From NCBI RefSeq assembly GCF_030936135.1, contig NC_082637.1, positions 58,434,775 to 58,498,774 on the forward strand: a stretch of DNA of 64,000 nt, read 5' to 3'. The position numbers and the translations under genes are program-made. Below the pieces are notes generated by a model. That model worked only from the letters and a program-made list of their open reading frames with translations. It was not told where the DNA came from and searched no databases. The stretch comes from Gavia stellata (taxonomy: Eukaryota > Chordata > Aves > Gaviiformes > Gaviidae). Below, piece by piece: positions 11,043-22,145 of this stretch (position 1 is the stretch's first letter; each line of letters opens with the position of its first letter).

Positions 11043-14000
11043 CATTGCTATTGCTCCATGTGAGACCCCAGGCCTTACAGAGACTCTAGCCTGGGAAAGC
11101 CACCTCCTCATTCTCCATGTATATGCTGCTTTGAATAAGACTGTGTAGCAAAACCCTTTTAAACAAAGAGGAAACCACTGCTTTTCACTATATGCTGATG
11201 CTCAGCCAGGTCTGCAATGGTGTACGGGCAACTATGCATGTATAGGGGCTGTTCCCTGCTCACTACAGCAGGCTGATTCACTAGCGACAATAAATGCAGT
11301 CTTTTCTGGCAGGTAGAGCTCTCGCTGCCTGAGGCTGCACTCTCCAACACTCGCTTAACATTCAATGCTGAGCAGGGTGCAGGGATGGTGATTTAGGACC
11401 AGTTCAGTAAAGGGAATGCCACTTGGCATTCGGCACTGAAGAACTGTAGATATTGGTGTGATGTAAGTTGTATTTGCTCTGGGCACAGCTTTGCACAGCA
11501 ATAAGCACTCAGTGGCACGGGCACAAGCTTAGAAACTGGCTGCGCTGAGACTCTCTGCAGCTACACCTCAGAAGCAGCTGTCAGTGCCGACCCTGTGCAG
11601 AGCCTTCCCAGCTCTTGGTGAAGAACTGACAAGAGAGATGTGTTTCCAGGAAATCACATGCTTCCTTACTACTAAATTTCCCTAGAAAATGAAGACCTTG
11701 GCAAAAGGACATGGGTAATGTGTATTTCTAAAAACAAATGCAATTTATTAATCAACATTTTTATCTAGTTTTATCCAGTAGGTCAATTACAATATCACCA
11801 GTTTGGTAAACCATGAAGAAAACTGCCATAAAAGCAGAGCGGTGAAGACCAAATTCATTGCAGTAGGACTACAGATTAGTAAGATGGTTTTTTGAACCTC
11901 TATGTGAAAAAAGCAACAGCCCCAAAACTACATACTCAGACCAATGGCTGAATGGATCAGAGTGCATTTTTACCCACATCACTATCTGGAAGGAAGGGAT
12001 TCCTTTGCAATGTGACATGCTGAGCAATCCTATCACTGCTAATGGAGGTAAAAGAAAAAGGATTTTTGCTACTCCAAGGGAGACACCCTGTTCCATTCAT
12101 CCAGCCAAAACTCCCGAAGTGTATTTGACATCTACTACAGCTTTGGACAAGGTCAAATCTCTTTCCTCCCAACCTCATCATTGACATTTAAGTTGCTGAA
12201 TGCTGTGGATGGTGTAAATCTGCAGTACATTCCCTCCCATGGAGGGATGTTTCCTCTCGGAGGCATGCATCCATGGCTTCTTCGAACATTTAAATTACTT
12301 TGCCAGACAACGAGTTGTCAAAAAGCTATGCTTTCAGCTACTCCCAGTTAATCAATTTCACCCATTTTGATCTGGGCTTCCTCATCTGTTCCTTTTTCTG
12401 TAACTCCACATCCCTGGACAGAAGGCCAAAAGTTTAACAAGCAGCCTAGCGTGATGCACATTTCGGGGACAACCATTGTGAAACGTGAAGGCTTACCTGT
12501 GCATGAAGATGTCAGACCTGATCCTTGAGTGTTTACAGCTTGGGGATGTTAGAAACAGGCCCATACCTGGCCACAAACACAAATCTTCAAGGGCTTCCTT
12601 TACCAAGAGTAGCACTATGTAGTGACAGGGTAAGGCGTCCCCTAAGACAAGCCGAAGTGGGCGCAAACACGGTTACAGGCCAGGGCACATATTCTCCCTG
12701 GGGTAACCACAGCCTCTTACACTGCACCATGAAACGATGCTAATTGAACTGCCGTCCCTCCCCAGAGCTGCTTGCTAATTCTGATTCCCCCGCTGTTGCA
12801 GGGGAGCAGTGCTCAACTCGTATGGCTTAAAACCAGCCAAAATCAAAGCGGTTTACTGGTTTCTCAATTACATGCAATTAGCTGTCAATCAGCTTGTACT
12901 TCTAGTCTCCTAAGAGGTCCTGGGCTGCAACCAGGGAGGGCAGTTGGGCAGGCCCTGCCTTAATTTGGGTCCTGGAGCTCTCCCAGAGGGGATCAGCGCT
13001 CAAGGCAGAGCAGAAAAGGAAAAGGTAGCTGCAATTGCTCCCTGCAGCAGGAAAAGAACAGCCTCATCACCATCCTGACCCAGGGTTAGCTACCCCCAAG
13101 ACACAATGAGAGAGAAAAACACAGCCCTGGATATTATTTCCCTTCCAGGTTTAGGACCTCAGCATGTGACAACTTTACTCTGTGCTCTAGCCACATCTAC
13201 CTCTGCTCCTGAAGATGACAGTCTTGAGATATTGCCTGCTCGTGGGGGATGGAAAAGGTCCTCTGTGTGTTAAAGGAGCCGCAAATACAGGCTCCGGGGC
13301 TTGGGGCGGGCACACAGGTGATGAGCCCTGGGAACTGCTGGGAGAGGTGGGCAGCAGAGATGGGCAGCTCAGTGACTGCAGGGAGGGTGCAAAGGGCTGC
13401 TGGGGACAGACAGGGCCAGCCTTGATCCTCTGCCCATGTAGGGGACATTTCTTCCTGTCCCCTGCCCCACAGCAACTGGGCTTTTCTCTGCAGGTAGGGC
13501 TGGGGTGTGCGGGCGCTGCAGAGCCCCAGTGAGGTCTCTGGGAGCAGGAGGGCTGGGAGCTGGATGGTGGTCCTGGAGCAAATCCCTAGCACTGGGTTGC
13601 TGAGCTGCAGATGCCCCCTCAGGTGACATGGGAGGCAGCTCAGGACAGCCCAAACAGCACCATGCCTTGCTTTGCCTTCGGCTCTGTAAGGCCAAGGCTC
13701 CTCTGGCGTTGGTGAGACACACAGGAGCCTGCTGGCCCCTGAGAGCCTGGGACTCTGCAAGAACTTTCATTTCAGACTTGTTGGCAGCACTCACCAGGAG
13801 GCAGCAACCCTCACAGCAGCTCTGAGAGCACCAGCCAGCCTCAGGCCTGGGACCCTGCTGCCGAGCCCGGGCTTGGGCATGGGGGGCATTTTGTAGCTGG
13901 AGCCAGAGCCCTGATGCATGCCTGGTGGCAGGACAGACTTCTTATGCATCACAGCCAGGCATTTGGTGCTTGCAAGCATGAGGATTTTTATTTGAAATTA

Positions 14001-16369
14001 AATGACCTTCCCCTCCTGTTTGCCACACCCCACCCCCAAATAGGTATTTGCTATACTGTGGCTAGGCAGCAACCCTCCTACCCCTGCACTCTGTTGTTGC
14101 AAGGTGTTTGCCTTGTTGTTGCGGCCAATGGTTGCTACGCTTCACCTGGAAGAGTTTGCGGTCCTTCATCCTGCCCCGTCTGCATACAGCCTTAGCTGCA
14201 TGAAGGGTCCCCCTTGCTTTTAATAGCTTTCCTTATCTTGTGAACAGGAGCCATTGCTAAACCTCTGTTCCCATGCCTTGAGGCTTTCATCCCATATGTC
14301 TCTGCACTGTGCCTCCAGTACAGGGTTGTCCACTCCTCACAACAAGCCTGGAAACCACTTTTCCTCTCCCAGAGGGGGGAAGCCCCATTTTGAAACTGAC
14401 TCATGGGGGACAGAGCTGAAGGGGTGGTTGGTCCCACGAGCATGGCAAATCGACCTACGTTATGTCTCCTTGCAGGTGGGAGACCTGGTGCTACATTTTC
14501 CCACTCTTAAGCCTGCAAAGGCAGTCAGCGGGATCCTCAGGCTTTGCAGCTGCTTTCTGAACTCCTCAGCCCTTAATCATGTTCCAAAATTAGGCTACAA
14601 GTGAACCCTTGGAAATGCCTGGGTTGCTTTGTCCCACAGCTATTTAACCATACCAGGTGGCAGAAACAAGCATGTCTTACTACCAAATATGTGCCCTGGA
14701 GCCTAGAAAATCATACTGAAAAATCATTCTTTCTGACTTTGGTCCTGGGAGGCAGTGGTGGCCAGGTACCTATGGATGCTTTTTCTATCACACGCTTGGG
14801 GAGAGGGAACCGGGGGGCCAGTTCTGGTGCCATGGAGTCGGTCTGTGAGCAGCGATGGTCAGCTTCAACACAGGGATCCTGGCAGGCCAGGCAGGTGGGG
14901 ACTGAGGATAAACCACAAAAAGTTTTCTCCTTTGAAAATCATGAGAAGGCACTGGTGCTATAAGGCGGAGCACTTAACTTACTGCACTCCCAAGCTGGAG
15001 CCTGGCTCCTTGTCATGGCTCACATGGGCTTGGTCATCAGTGCAGGGGCCTGGAGGTGTGGTTCCATGCTCACAGGCTGCTGACAAGGAAGGAAATGGCG
15101 AGAGTGAGCTCATCTTGCAAGTCTGTGTTGCTTCTCCTTTCTCCTGCTTATCTGAACTGTGCTGCCACTACAAAAGGCTTTCCAAGAGATGATAAAACCA
15201 GGCTTTTCTGGCTGAGATCCTACAGGAAGGATGCATACCTGCCGCTCAGCTCTGGCTAGGTTCATTGCTTGGCCTCCCTCTCCTATAGACGGAGCAGCAG
15301 ATGAAATGAATATAGAAACCAAGAGTTTCCACCAAAGAGCTGTGAGGCAAATGTTTTCTTTCGCTGCCATTTCCCTCTGTAAAAAATGGATAGAGCACTG
15401 GAGACTGGAGCTTGTAGAGGAAGTCCGTATCAAAGATTTACTCCTCCTCTTCTTGGGGTCACTTCTGCTGGTTACAGCACTGCACCTCAGCAAACTCAGC
15501 ACTAGGCATCCCTCCTCTACAGATGAGTGTGCCTGCAGGTGGGCCAGCTCTGCTTCTTCCACCACCTTTCCCAAAGCTTGCCACTGAGTTTCCCCAGTCA
15601 GCCCTTCCAGCATTGGCTTGACTTCCAAGACAAACCCCAACACCTGAGGCTGGGACTCAGCACAGATAAAGGATGGTAGGCCACAGTCAAAAGCTGAGCA
15701 AGTAGAAAGGAGGATGAAGAAAGCACTTGGACTGAAGACAGCACTGCAAAGTGCAGCTACTGGCTTTTGTCAGCTACTGCAGGCTCCAGGGAAGAGCAGA
15801 GACACAAGACCCTCGGCTTTGATGCCCTGGAAAAGACACGGAACTGTTTTGAATCTTCAGGAGAGCCTGAATTTCATAAAGCTGTTTTTTCCCAGGAGTG
15901 GTTTGGGTGTGTTATGAGTGGTTTTGGGAAGCCTGGCAAAGGTGCCAAGTGCTGGTGTGGATGTGCTCTGCAGTGCATTGGTCATCAGCAATGTCGCCAG
16001 GATTTCCCCATGCATGTCAAGCTGCACAGTCTACTCATTGGGTTCAGCTCCTTTCCAAGGAAGGTGCATGGCAGGGCTGTGCTGAGATCTGACAGCAGGG
16101 CATGCAGATGCAGGCTGAGCTGCCTTGCTGGCGAGGCTGGGGATGTTGGAGGTGGATAGGAATGTGCTGCAGAATGTGGCTGGTGGAGCAGGAAGCCGGC
16201 TGGGGAGATTCCAGTGCTGCTGGGTGCTGGGACAGGGGAGGCTGGGGAAGTGTGCAGTGGGGGGCCCCAGTGCTGGCGCAAAGAGAGGCAGATGATGGCT
16301 GGAGGGTATGCCTGAACTGGGGGTCTCATGGCTGCCCATTCCTGCAGGCAGCAGAGGCCCCAGTGAGTG
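11043..16369. other. no gene recognised
   Basis: Unique-looking DNA with scattered open frames of up to 187 codons on both strands, none resembling a known family. A minus-strand AATAAA near 11745 and a purine-rich open stretch near 12370-12450 were considered as a gene end but are too weak to call. No clear CR1 copy was seen here. Confidence 0.4.
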
Positions 16370-17740
16370 GCCAAGGTCACAGTGGAGCTGCTGTCTGAGC
16401 TCTGCATGCTCCAACGGCACATGGAGAGAGCTGCCTGATAAAAGCAAGGAGCAAGTGGCTCCAGCAGTGTCAGGCAGGTGTGCAGTGGCCCCTTGTCCCA
16501 GGGGCTGAGGCTCTGACAGTTCATCCCCTGCTCTGTCCTTTCCCCACACAGGAGGAAGAGAAGCAAGAGGTGCAGGGCACCACACCAGAGCTCAGCTGGG
16601 AGGCTGAGGTCCCCTCCTCAGCCCATGTGCCACAGCCAGGGCAGTGAGTGGAGCTCACCCCTGTCTCCAGGTCCTCTTCCCAGAGCCATGACCTGGCCCA
16701 GCAGTAGCAGAGCAGGCACCAGGAGCTCTGGAGGCTGGAAAAGCTGCTGCCACAGCTACAGCTGGAGGCAAGGACCCCCCTCATGCCCAGGAGTCCTTCT
16801 ACCTGTCCCCCAGTGCCTGCAGAGCTGGCTGGGAGAGGGGACCCAAGTGTGAGGGCAATGCCTGAAGGGATGCATCAGGGGAAATTGCCAGGACCTCCTG
16901 CCAGGTAGAGGTCTCACTGGAGTGCCACTCCTCTCTCCCCCACTTCCCCCATGCCCTGCTTGGTGGTCCAGTTGCCTCCCTCTCCTGCAAGAGCACTTGC
17001 AGGCAGTGAAAAAGGAGAGGGGCACTAAACTGAAAGAGCTGGATGAGGTACAGGGGTGAAGCGGATGCATCCAGGCAGTGCCAGGATGCCTGAGGCCATG
17101 TACTCCAGCACCCTCAGCCAGCAGCATGGCTGGGGAAGGCATCAGTCCCATGGTCCATCACTTCCCTGTGCCTTTGAGCAGGGGAGTAGCTAGTGAGTGA
17201 GCGCAGTGCCAGGGTTGGAGAGGGTCAGGTGCCCCCTAGCCTAGGTCCTAGCCTAGCCACCCTGCACTGTGTGCCTATTGCTTTGTAGGAGAAATAGTGC
17301 TCACCCCAGCTGGAAGAGTAGCTGTGGGAGCAAGAGGAACAGAAGGGCTGGGCCAACGGCATGGAGAGGTGCACACTGGCATGGAGGATTTGAAGGCTGC
17401 AGTGGCCACATGGGCTTGGACCCCTGTCTCTCCCAGACATCATGAACTAGGCAACTTGCAAGAGTAGGCAGAGGAGCTGCAAAATGCCCAGTGAGTGGGG
17501 ACTGGGCACCCCTTACCCAACACAGGTAGCCAGGGCGGCTGTGTTGCATGGGCCCAGGGAGCACGTGTGGCAGTGGGGAGCCCCCCCTGGTGACAGAGGT
17601 ACTCATCCAAGCAAGCCCTGTGGAGTGCAGCAAGCAGCAGACACAGCAGGAGGCCAAGGTGCTGGGGTCTGTGCCGCTGGGGATGGTGGAAGTGCAGCTG
17701 GTGAGGGGGCACTGCTGGCTCCTGCCCCAGCTGGCAGGGG
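16370..17740 (+). pseudogene. remnant of a multi-exon coiled-coil gene
   Basis: Several blocks look like former exons. Block 16370-16435 reads VTVELLSELCMLQRHMERAA and then meets TGA TAA. Block 16552-16643 (starting EEEKQEVQG) has an acceptor (TTTCCCCACACAG) and a GTGAGT donor. It joins in phase to the block from 16671 (acceptor CTGTCTCCAG), which reads SHDLAQQ, a TAG in place of a Gln codon, then HQELWRLEKLLPQLQLEA. Further Glu/Gln/Leu-rich blocks start near 16985 (LQEHLQAVKKERGTKLKELDE, then GTACAG), 17310 (with another in-frame TAG) and 17600. The heptad-like composition recalls large ciliary or centrosomal coiled-coil proteins such as rootletin, but the family is a guess. In-frame stops argue for a pseudogene; a functional gene with other exon limits is less likely. 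Confidence 0.4.
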
Positions 17741-18149
17741 CTGTTGAGGACAAGGGTCTGTCCAGGGCCCAGCCAAGATGGGGGCTGTGCTCCTGTGCAG
17801 TGCAGAGGCAAGGGCCTGTTCCGGAGTCAGCCCTGGCTGTTGTGGCCACATGGCAGAGCGCAAAAAGCATCCCTGCTCTCTGTTGACCTGTGGGAGAGGG
17901 ACACAGTGTTCAAGATGCAGCATCAACTTCTGCCACAGCCATGCTGGCCCCAAACTCCATCCTGTCCTCCGGGCCTTGCCTGCCAAAGGCAGCTGGAGAG
18001 ACAGCTTCCCCTGATGCCTGTGTGGGGTGGTAAGGAAGAATGGGAGTCCTTTTTCTGGTTTGGAGGGGAAACAGGTGGTGAACCCCAGGACACAGCCCTT
18101 GGAGCATGTGTTCCAGAGGGACCCCAAGACTAGGGATCTCCTTTTCTGT

Positions 18150-18600
18150 CCTGATCCCCATCTTTACACTTAATTCTCCATCTCAGTGTCCATCTCCCTC
18201 TTTCTGTCTGCTTTTCCTGTTCTCCATCCCTTTTCTTCTCAGCCTCTGTCCATCTGTTCTGGTCACATCCCAATTTTTCTCTCTCTATATAGCCCTCTGC
18301 CAGGCCCTCAAGACTTTGTTTCTTTACCCTTTTGTTTGGCTCCTCATCCCTATTTTTCTGTCCTCACCCATCTTTCTCTATCCCCACCTCCCTTTCATTC
18401 TCCCCACCCCCTCCTCCATTCCTTGACCCTATTTCATTCTCTCTATCCCACTTTTTGTTTCACCATCCCTTTCCCCTCCCGGTCCCTCCCTTCCACTCTC
18501 GGTCCCAGTGTCCTCACTCTGCCCCTATTTCCCACTCCTCTATCCCTCCCCCGACCCCTCTCCCCCCCACTCGGCTGCTCTCACCCTCTCACTCTGGCCT
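18150..18600. repeat. pyrimidine-rich tract, about 450 bp
   Basis: The plus strand is almost all C and T with recurrent CCATCCC, TTTCTGTC and CTCCTC motifs, so it is a diverged low-complexity or minisatellite stretch. Such homopyrimidine-homopurine DNA can adopt triplex forms under supercoiling. It ends where the CpG island begins. The long open frames across it are composition artefacts. Confidence 0.75.
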
Positions 18601-18776
18601 GCTCCCCGTGGGGCAGTCCTGCCGCGGAGCACTGCTTCTCCCTCCCTCCGTGCCTCCCCTCGGCCCCCTCCCCCGGGCTGCGGCCGCCACCACCCCACTA
18701 CTCCCGCCCCGTGGGCGCTGCAGCTGCTTCACCCATGCGCACGGCTACACCGCCCCCACCATGCACGTGGAGTTAC

Positions 18777-18786
18777 GCGCATGCGT
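18777..18786. promoter_or_regulatory. NRF1-type site GCGCATGCGT
   Basis: One mismatch from the palindromic NRF1 core GCGCATGCGC. It is the first of a cluster spaced about 30-55 bp apart. Confidence 0.55.
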
Positions 18787-18863
18787 ACTAACCCTCTTGC
18801 CCTCAGCCCGGGCGACTGCGGGCAGAGCCCGGCGCATGCCCTCAGGGCCCCATGCAAACCCAG

Positions 18864-18873
18864 GCGCATGCGC
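18864..18873. promoter_or_regulatory. perfect NRF1 palindrome GCGCATGCGC
   Basis: An exact match to the NRF1 core, flanked by G and A. A partial site (GCGCATGCC) lies 32 bp upstream at 18832. Confidence 0.65.
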
Positions 18874-18917
18874 ACTGCCTTCCTTGCGGTCCTCGCTTCT
18901 ACTGCGGGCAGACCCAG

Positions 18918-18927
18918 GCGCACGCGT
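18918..18927. promoter_or_regulatory. NRF1-type site GCGCACGCGT
   Basis: The variant with CA at the centre, 54 bp after the perfect site. The surrounding sequence (GCGGGCAGACCCAGGCGC) partly repeats the preceding unit, so the sites belong to a short tandem repeat. Confidence 0.5.
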
Positions 18928-18966
18928 ACTGCTTCCCCTTGTCCCCAGCGCTACGTCCACAGTCCA

Positions 18967-18976
18967 GCGCACGCGC
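18967..18976. promoter_or_regulatory. NRF1-type site GCGCACGCGC
   Basis: A near-consensus site 49 bp after the previous one. Confidence 0.5.
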
Positions 18977-19505
18977 ACTACCACTCCTGTCCTCGGGCCG
19001 CGCTATTGCAGGCACACCGCTGCGCACGGGCGGTGCGGGAAGCTGCACCCAGTGCCGCCTCCCCTCATTGCACCGGGCGGGCAGCCTGCCCATGCATCGC
19101 CCTCCCTCGGGACTATCCCGCAGCGCAGCCGCTAGCCCCTCACGCGTGCCCGCTGCAGCTGGGCGTGTTTACTGCTTCCCCGCGCCTTGGTAACAAAAAA
19201 ACCGTGACCGGCCGCGGCCGCCGTCCTCGCCGCCGCCACTGCTGACTGGCAGGCAGCACAGCATTTCTGAGGATCGCTGTCACCGGGCAGTGAGTGCGGC
19301 CTGGAGCGGCTTGGCGGTGCCCGCGCACCACGACTGCCCCCTTGCGGCCACCAGCCCCCCGGAGGCGGACAGGGCTACCGCACACCGCTGCTCCGCCGTG
19401 TAAGCGCCGGGCTGCAGGCGGCCAGCGGAGGTGCAAATGTCTACAGGCGGTGCCTGCGCGGCCTCGGGAGCCGTGACCTGTCGTTTCCACCCACCCCTAC
19501 AGCCG

Positions 19506-19515
19506 GCGCATGCGT
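19506..19515. promoter_or_regulatory. NRF1-type site GCGCATGCGT, distal
   Basis: A separate near-perfect palindrome about 530 bp from the cluster, still inside the CpG island. Confidence 0.5.
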
Positions 19516-19690
19516 GGTGGCGGGAGTAGCTGGGTCGCGGGGTCAGCGCGCAGCAGCGGGTTGAGGCGGGCGCAGCCGGGGGCTGAGGGCAGGGCGCTGG
19601 TGGGGCGGCCGCCGCCCTTCGAGTGGCCGCGGGCGTCGGGATGCCTTCTGTCTGCGGGGACCGTCGCCGCCGGGAGCGCGGCAGAGCCAC

Positions 19691-22145
19691 CCCCAGAACA
19701 TGTCTCAGACCTTCAATACACTTCCTCTCAATTTAAAAAGACTCCCACACCTGCCTCAGCACACTCAGTGGTCCCCGAACGTGCCCAAACCGGCCCGGTT
19801 GCCCCCAGAAAAACCCAAACCAGCACCAGGGCCCCAAACACACAAACCTCTGCTTGAGGCCCCCAAAGATTCGGCTTCAGGGTCCAAATCGCAGCCTGAC
19901 TAACCCCAAAGACATCAAAGATGCCCCAGGGCCGCAAAACACCCCCACGCTGCTTCAGCTCCCCCCCAAACCTTCCTCAACAGCTCTTGGCTCCCTCCTG
20001 CTGCCCCACACCCTGCCTAAATGCCTCCAAACACCCCTATCCCTATACCAGCAGCCCAAAACAGCATAAACCCTACTCCAGGGCACCCCTATTTACCCCC
20101 ACATGCTCTCTGAGCATGCCCAGTATTCTCCAATCCTGTCACAGTACACTCCCAAAACCTGTTTCGAGATCCCCCAATACCTCCATACGCTCCTCAGAGA
20201 ATGGCATGCAGGTGTCATGAATACCTGCAAACCCTACCAGCACCCCCCAAAGTCCCCCAAACCTGGCTCACAGCCTCAAAAAATCCCAAACACTGTTTCT
20301 GAGCGCCTGAAAGTCATCCTCCAAAGACCCACAGATGCTAATTTCCCACAAAGACCCCACAAACCTTTCTTCTAGGCCATAAAACATCCATAGGTCCTTC
20401 CCGGGAGCCACCAAACAACTCCAAACTTCTCCCAGGGCCCCCAAAGTCCCCAAACCCTGCCTTCAGGTCCCCGAAGATTTCCCTCAAACACCCTAAAACC
20501 TTGCTCTTGGGCCAGCAAAACTTCTCCAATCAAATCCAAGTGCCCTGAAAGACCCACCTAAAACAGCCCAAGCAGCCCCAAACACCCTAAACCCTGCTTC
20601 CAAGCTTCTCAGACCTCTCCCGGGCCATGCCAAAGGGTCCAAACACTGTTCCAAAGCTCCCACCAAACCCAAATATCCCCAAACGTGCCATAGTTCTTGC
20701 TGATTCCAAGAGACCCTATACTCTGCCCAGTTTTCCTCAAAAAACCCCAAATTTGCCCTGGGTCTCCAAACAAACCTTGTCCTACTTCAAGACACTCAGA
20801 AACCTCCCCAAAACCCTACCACAGGACCCCAAATGCTGCCACAAAATCTCCTAGCAATGCTGAAAGCCCCACACCCTCCCTAGTGACCCTAAAGGGTCCA
20901 AACCTGCCTCATGCTCCAAAACCCCCAAAGTGTGCCCCAGGAACCCAAAAATACCTTCAGCTGACCCCCCTAAACCCATGACCAGGGCTACTGAAGACCC
21001 TCAGACCCTGACCAATAGTCCCCAAAGATCTCCAAACCTGCACTAGGGCCCCAAACACCCAAAAACCTGCTTCAGGCCCTCCAGAGATGTTTTCCAGCCC
21101 CAAAATCCTGTTCCAGGTTCCCCCAAAGCCTGCCAAAATGCCCCAAGGGCCCAAAAACCTGGACCAGTGCTGTAAAAAAACCAAGCCAAAACAAAATAGT
21201 TTCACAGGCTCCTAAGATCTCTCTCAAACACCCCTGAACCCTGTGGCAGCATTCCCAGTCCCTCCAAACTCTGTGCAAGTTCCCACAAAGACCCCTGCAC
21301 CCTGCCTCAGGTCACTGTAAGTCTTCCCCAAAACCCTACAAAAACCCCTGTTCTTCAAGTACCCTATTTGCTCCACACAGTGCCCAAATATTCCCAGTGT
21401 CCCACAGTGCTGCCCAAGGGCTCCAAACCACCACCAAAACCTGCTTCAGGATCCTCAAAGACCCGAAACCCTATCTCAGGCTGTCTTTGGCCATGGACAT
21501 CCCCACACCCTGACTGCACGACCCCACAATCCCCAAAAACCTACTCCCAGTCCACAACACAAACCCTGCTTCTAAGCTTCCCAAAGACTCCCAGACTCTG
21601 CCCCAGAGCCACAAACTCTCCCACAAACCTGGCCCAAGTGACCCTGCTTCAGGTCCCTTAAAACACTCCTGCAACCCAACCCACACCCTGCCCCAGGGTT
21701 CCCACAGGCCCCCATGCACCCTGCCCAAGTACCCACAACCCCTCCCAATCTGGCATCAGGGTCATGAATCACCCTGATAACTTAGTTCAGGACCCCCAAA
21801 GTCATCAGTCTCTAGACTCTGCCCAACTGCCACCAATGAGCTACAAACCCTGCTCCAGAGCTCCCCAAACACACCCTAATCTAGCCAAGTGGCCCCTATT
21901 GCCAAACCCTGCCCCAGGGTCCCCAAACACTGGCAAACCCTTCCCAAGAGACACCAAACCTGCCCCCAAACCCTAGAACACCCAACCCTATTTCACAGCC
22001 CCTAAAGACTTGCCCCAAACCTGTCCAAACCATATCCCAGGCCCTGCAAAGATCCCAAACAATGCCTAAGTTCCTCCAGAGATGCCCAACCCTGCCACTG
22101 GTCACCAAAACCTGTCCCAGGGTCCCCATGTCACCAACTCTGCTT
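19691..22145. repeat. C/A-rich minisatellite array, about 2.4 kb
   Basis: The plus strand repeats diverged blocks such as CCCCAAAGACC, CCAAACCCTGC and TTCAGGGTCCCC over and over, with a basic unit of roughly 30-37 bp judged by eye. G is scarce on the plus strand except in short GGG or AGGG blocks, so the minus strand is rich in G runs. The array starts at the edge of the CpG island and stops sharply near 22145. The many short open frames in it carry no information. Confidence 0.85.

Larger units (their letters stand above)
18600..19690. promoter_or_regulatory. CpG island, orphan promoter candidate
   Basis: About 1.1 kb of GC-rich, CpG-rich DNA with no TATA box that I can see. It holds at least five good NRF1-type palindromes, listed separately. 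CpG islands with such sites are usually active, often bidirectional, promoters. No first coding exon could be recognised on either strand, so the transcript it serves is unknown. It lies between a coiled-coil pseudogene on the left and a minisatellite on the right. Confidence 0.65.

Noticed and set aside
12370..12450. Minus-strand terminal exon candidate ending LINWE
   Set aside because: A pyrimidine-rich acceptor and 24 open codons are present, but so short a purine-rich frame is expected by chance and no partner exon was found.
18186..19245. Overlapping long frames (201-267 codons) on the plus strand
   Set aside because: They follow pyrimidine-rich and CpG-rich composition, with no domain and no splice context.
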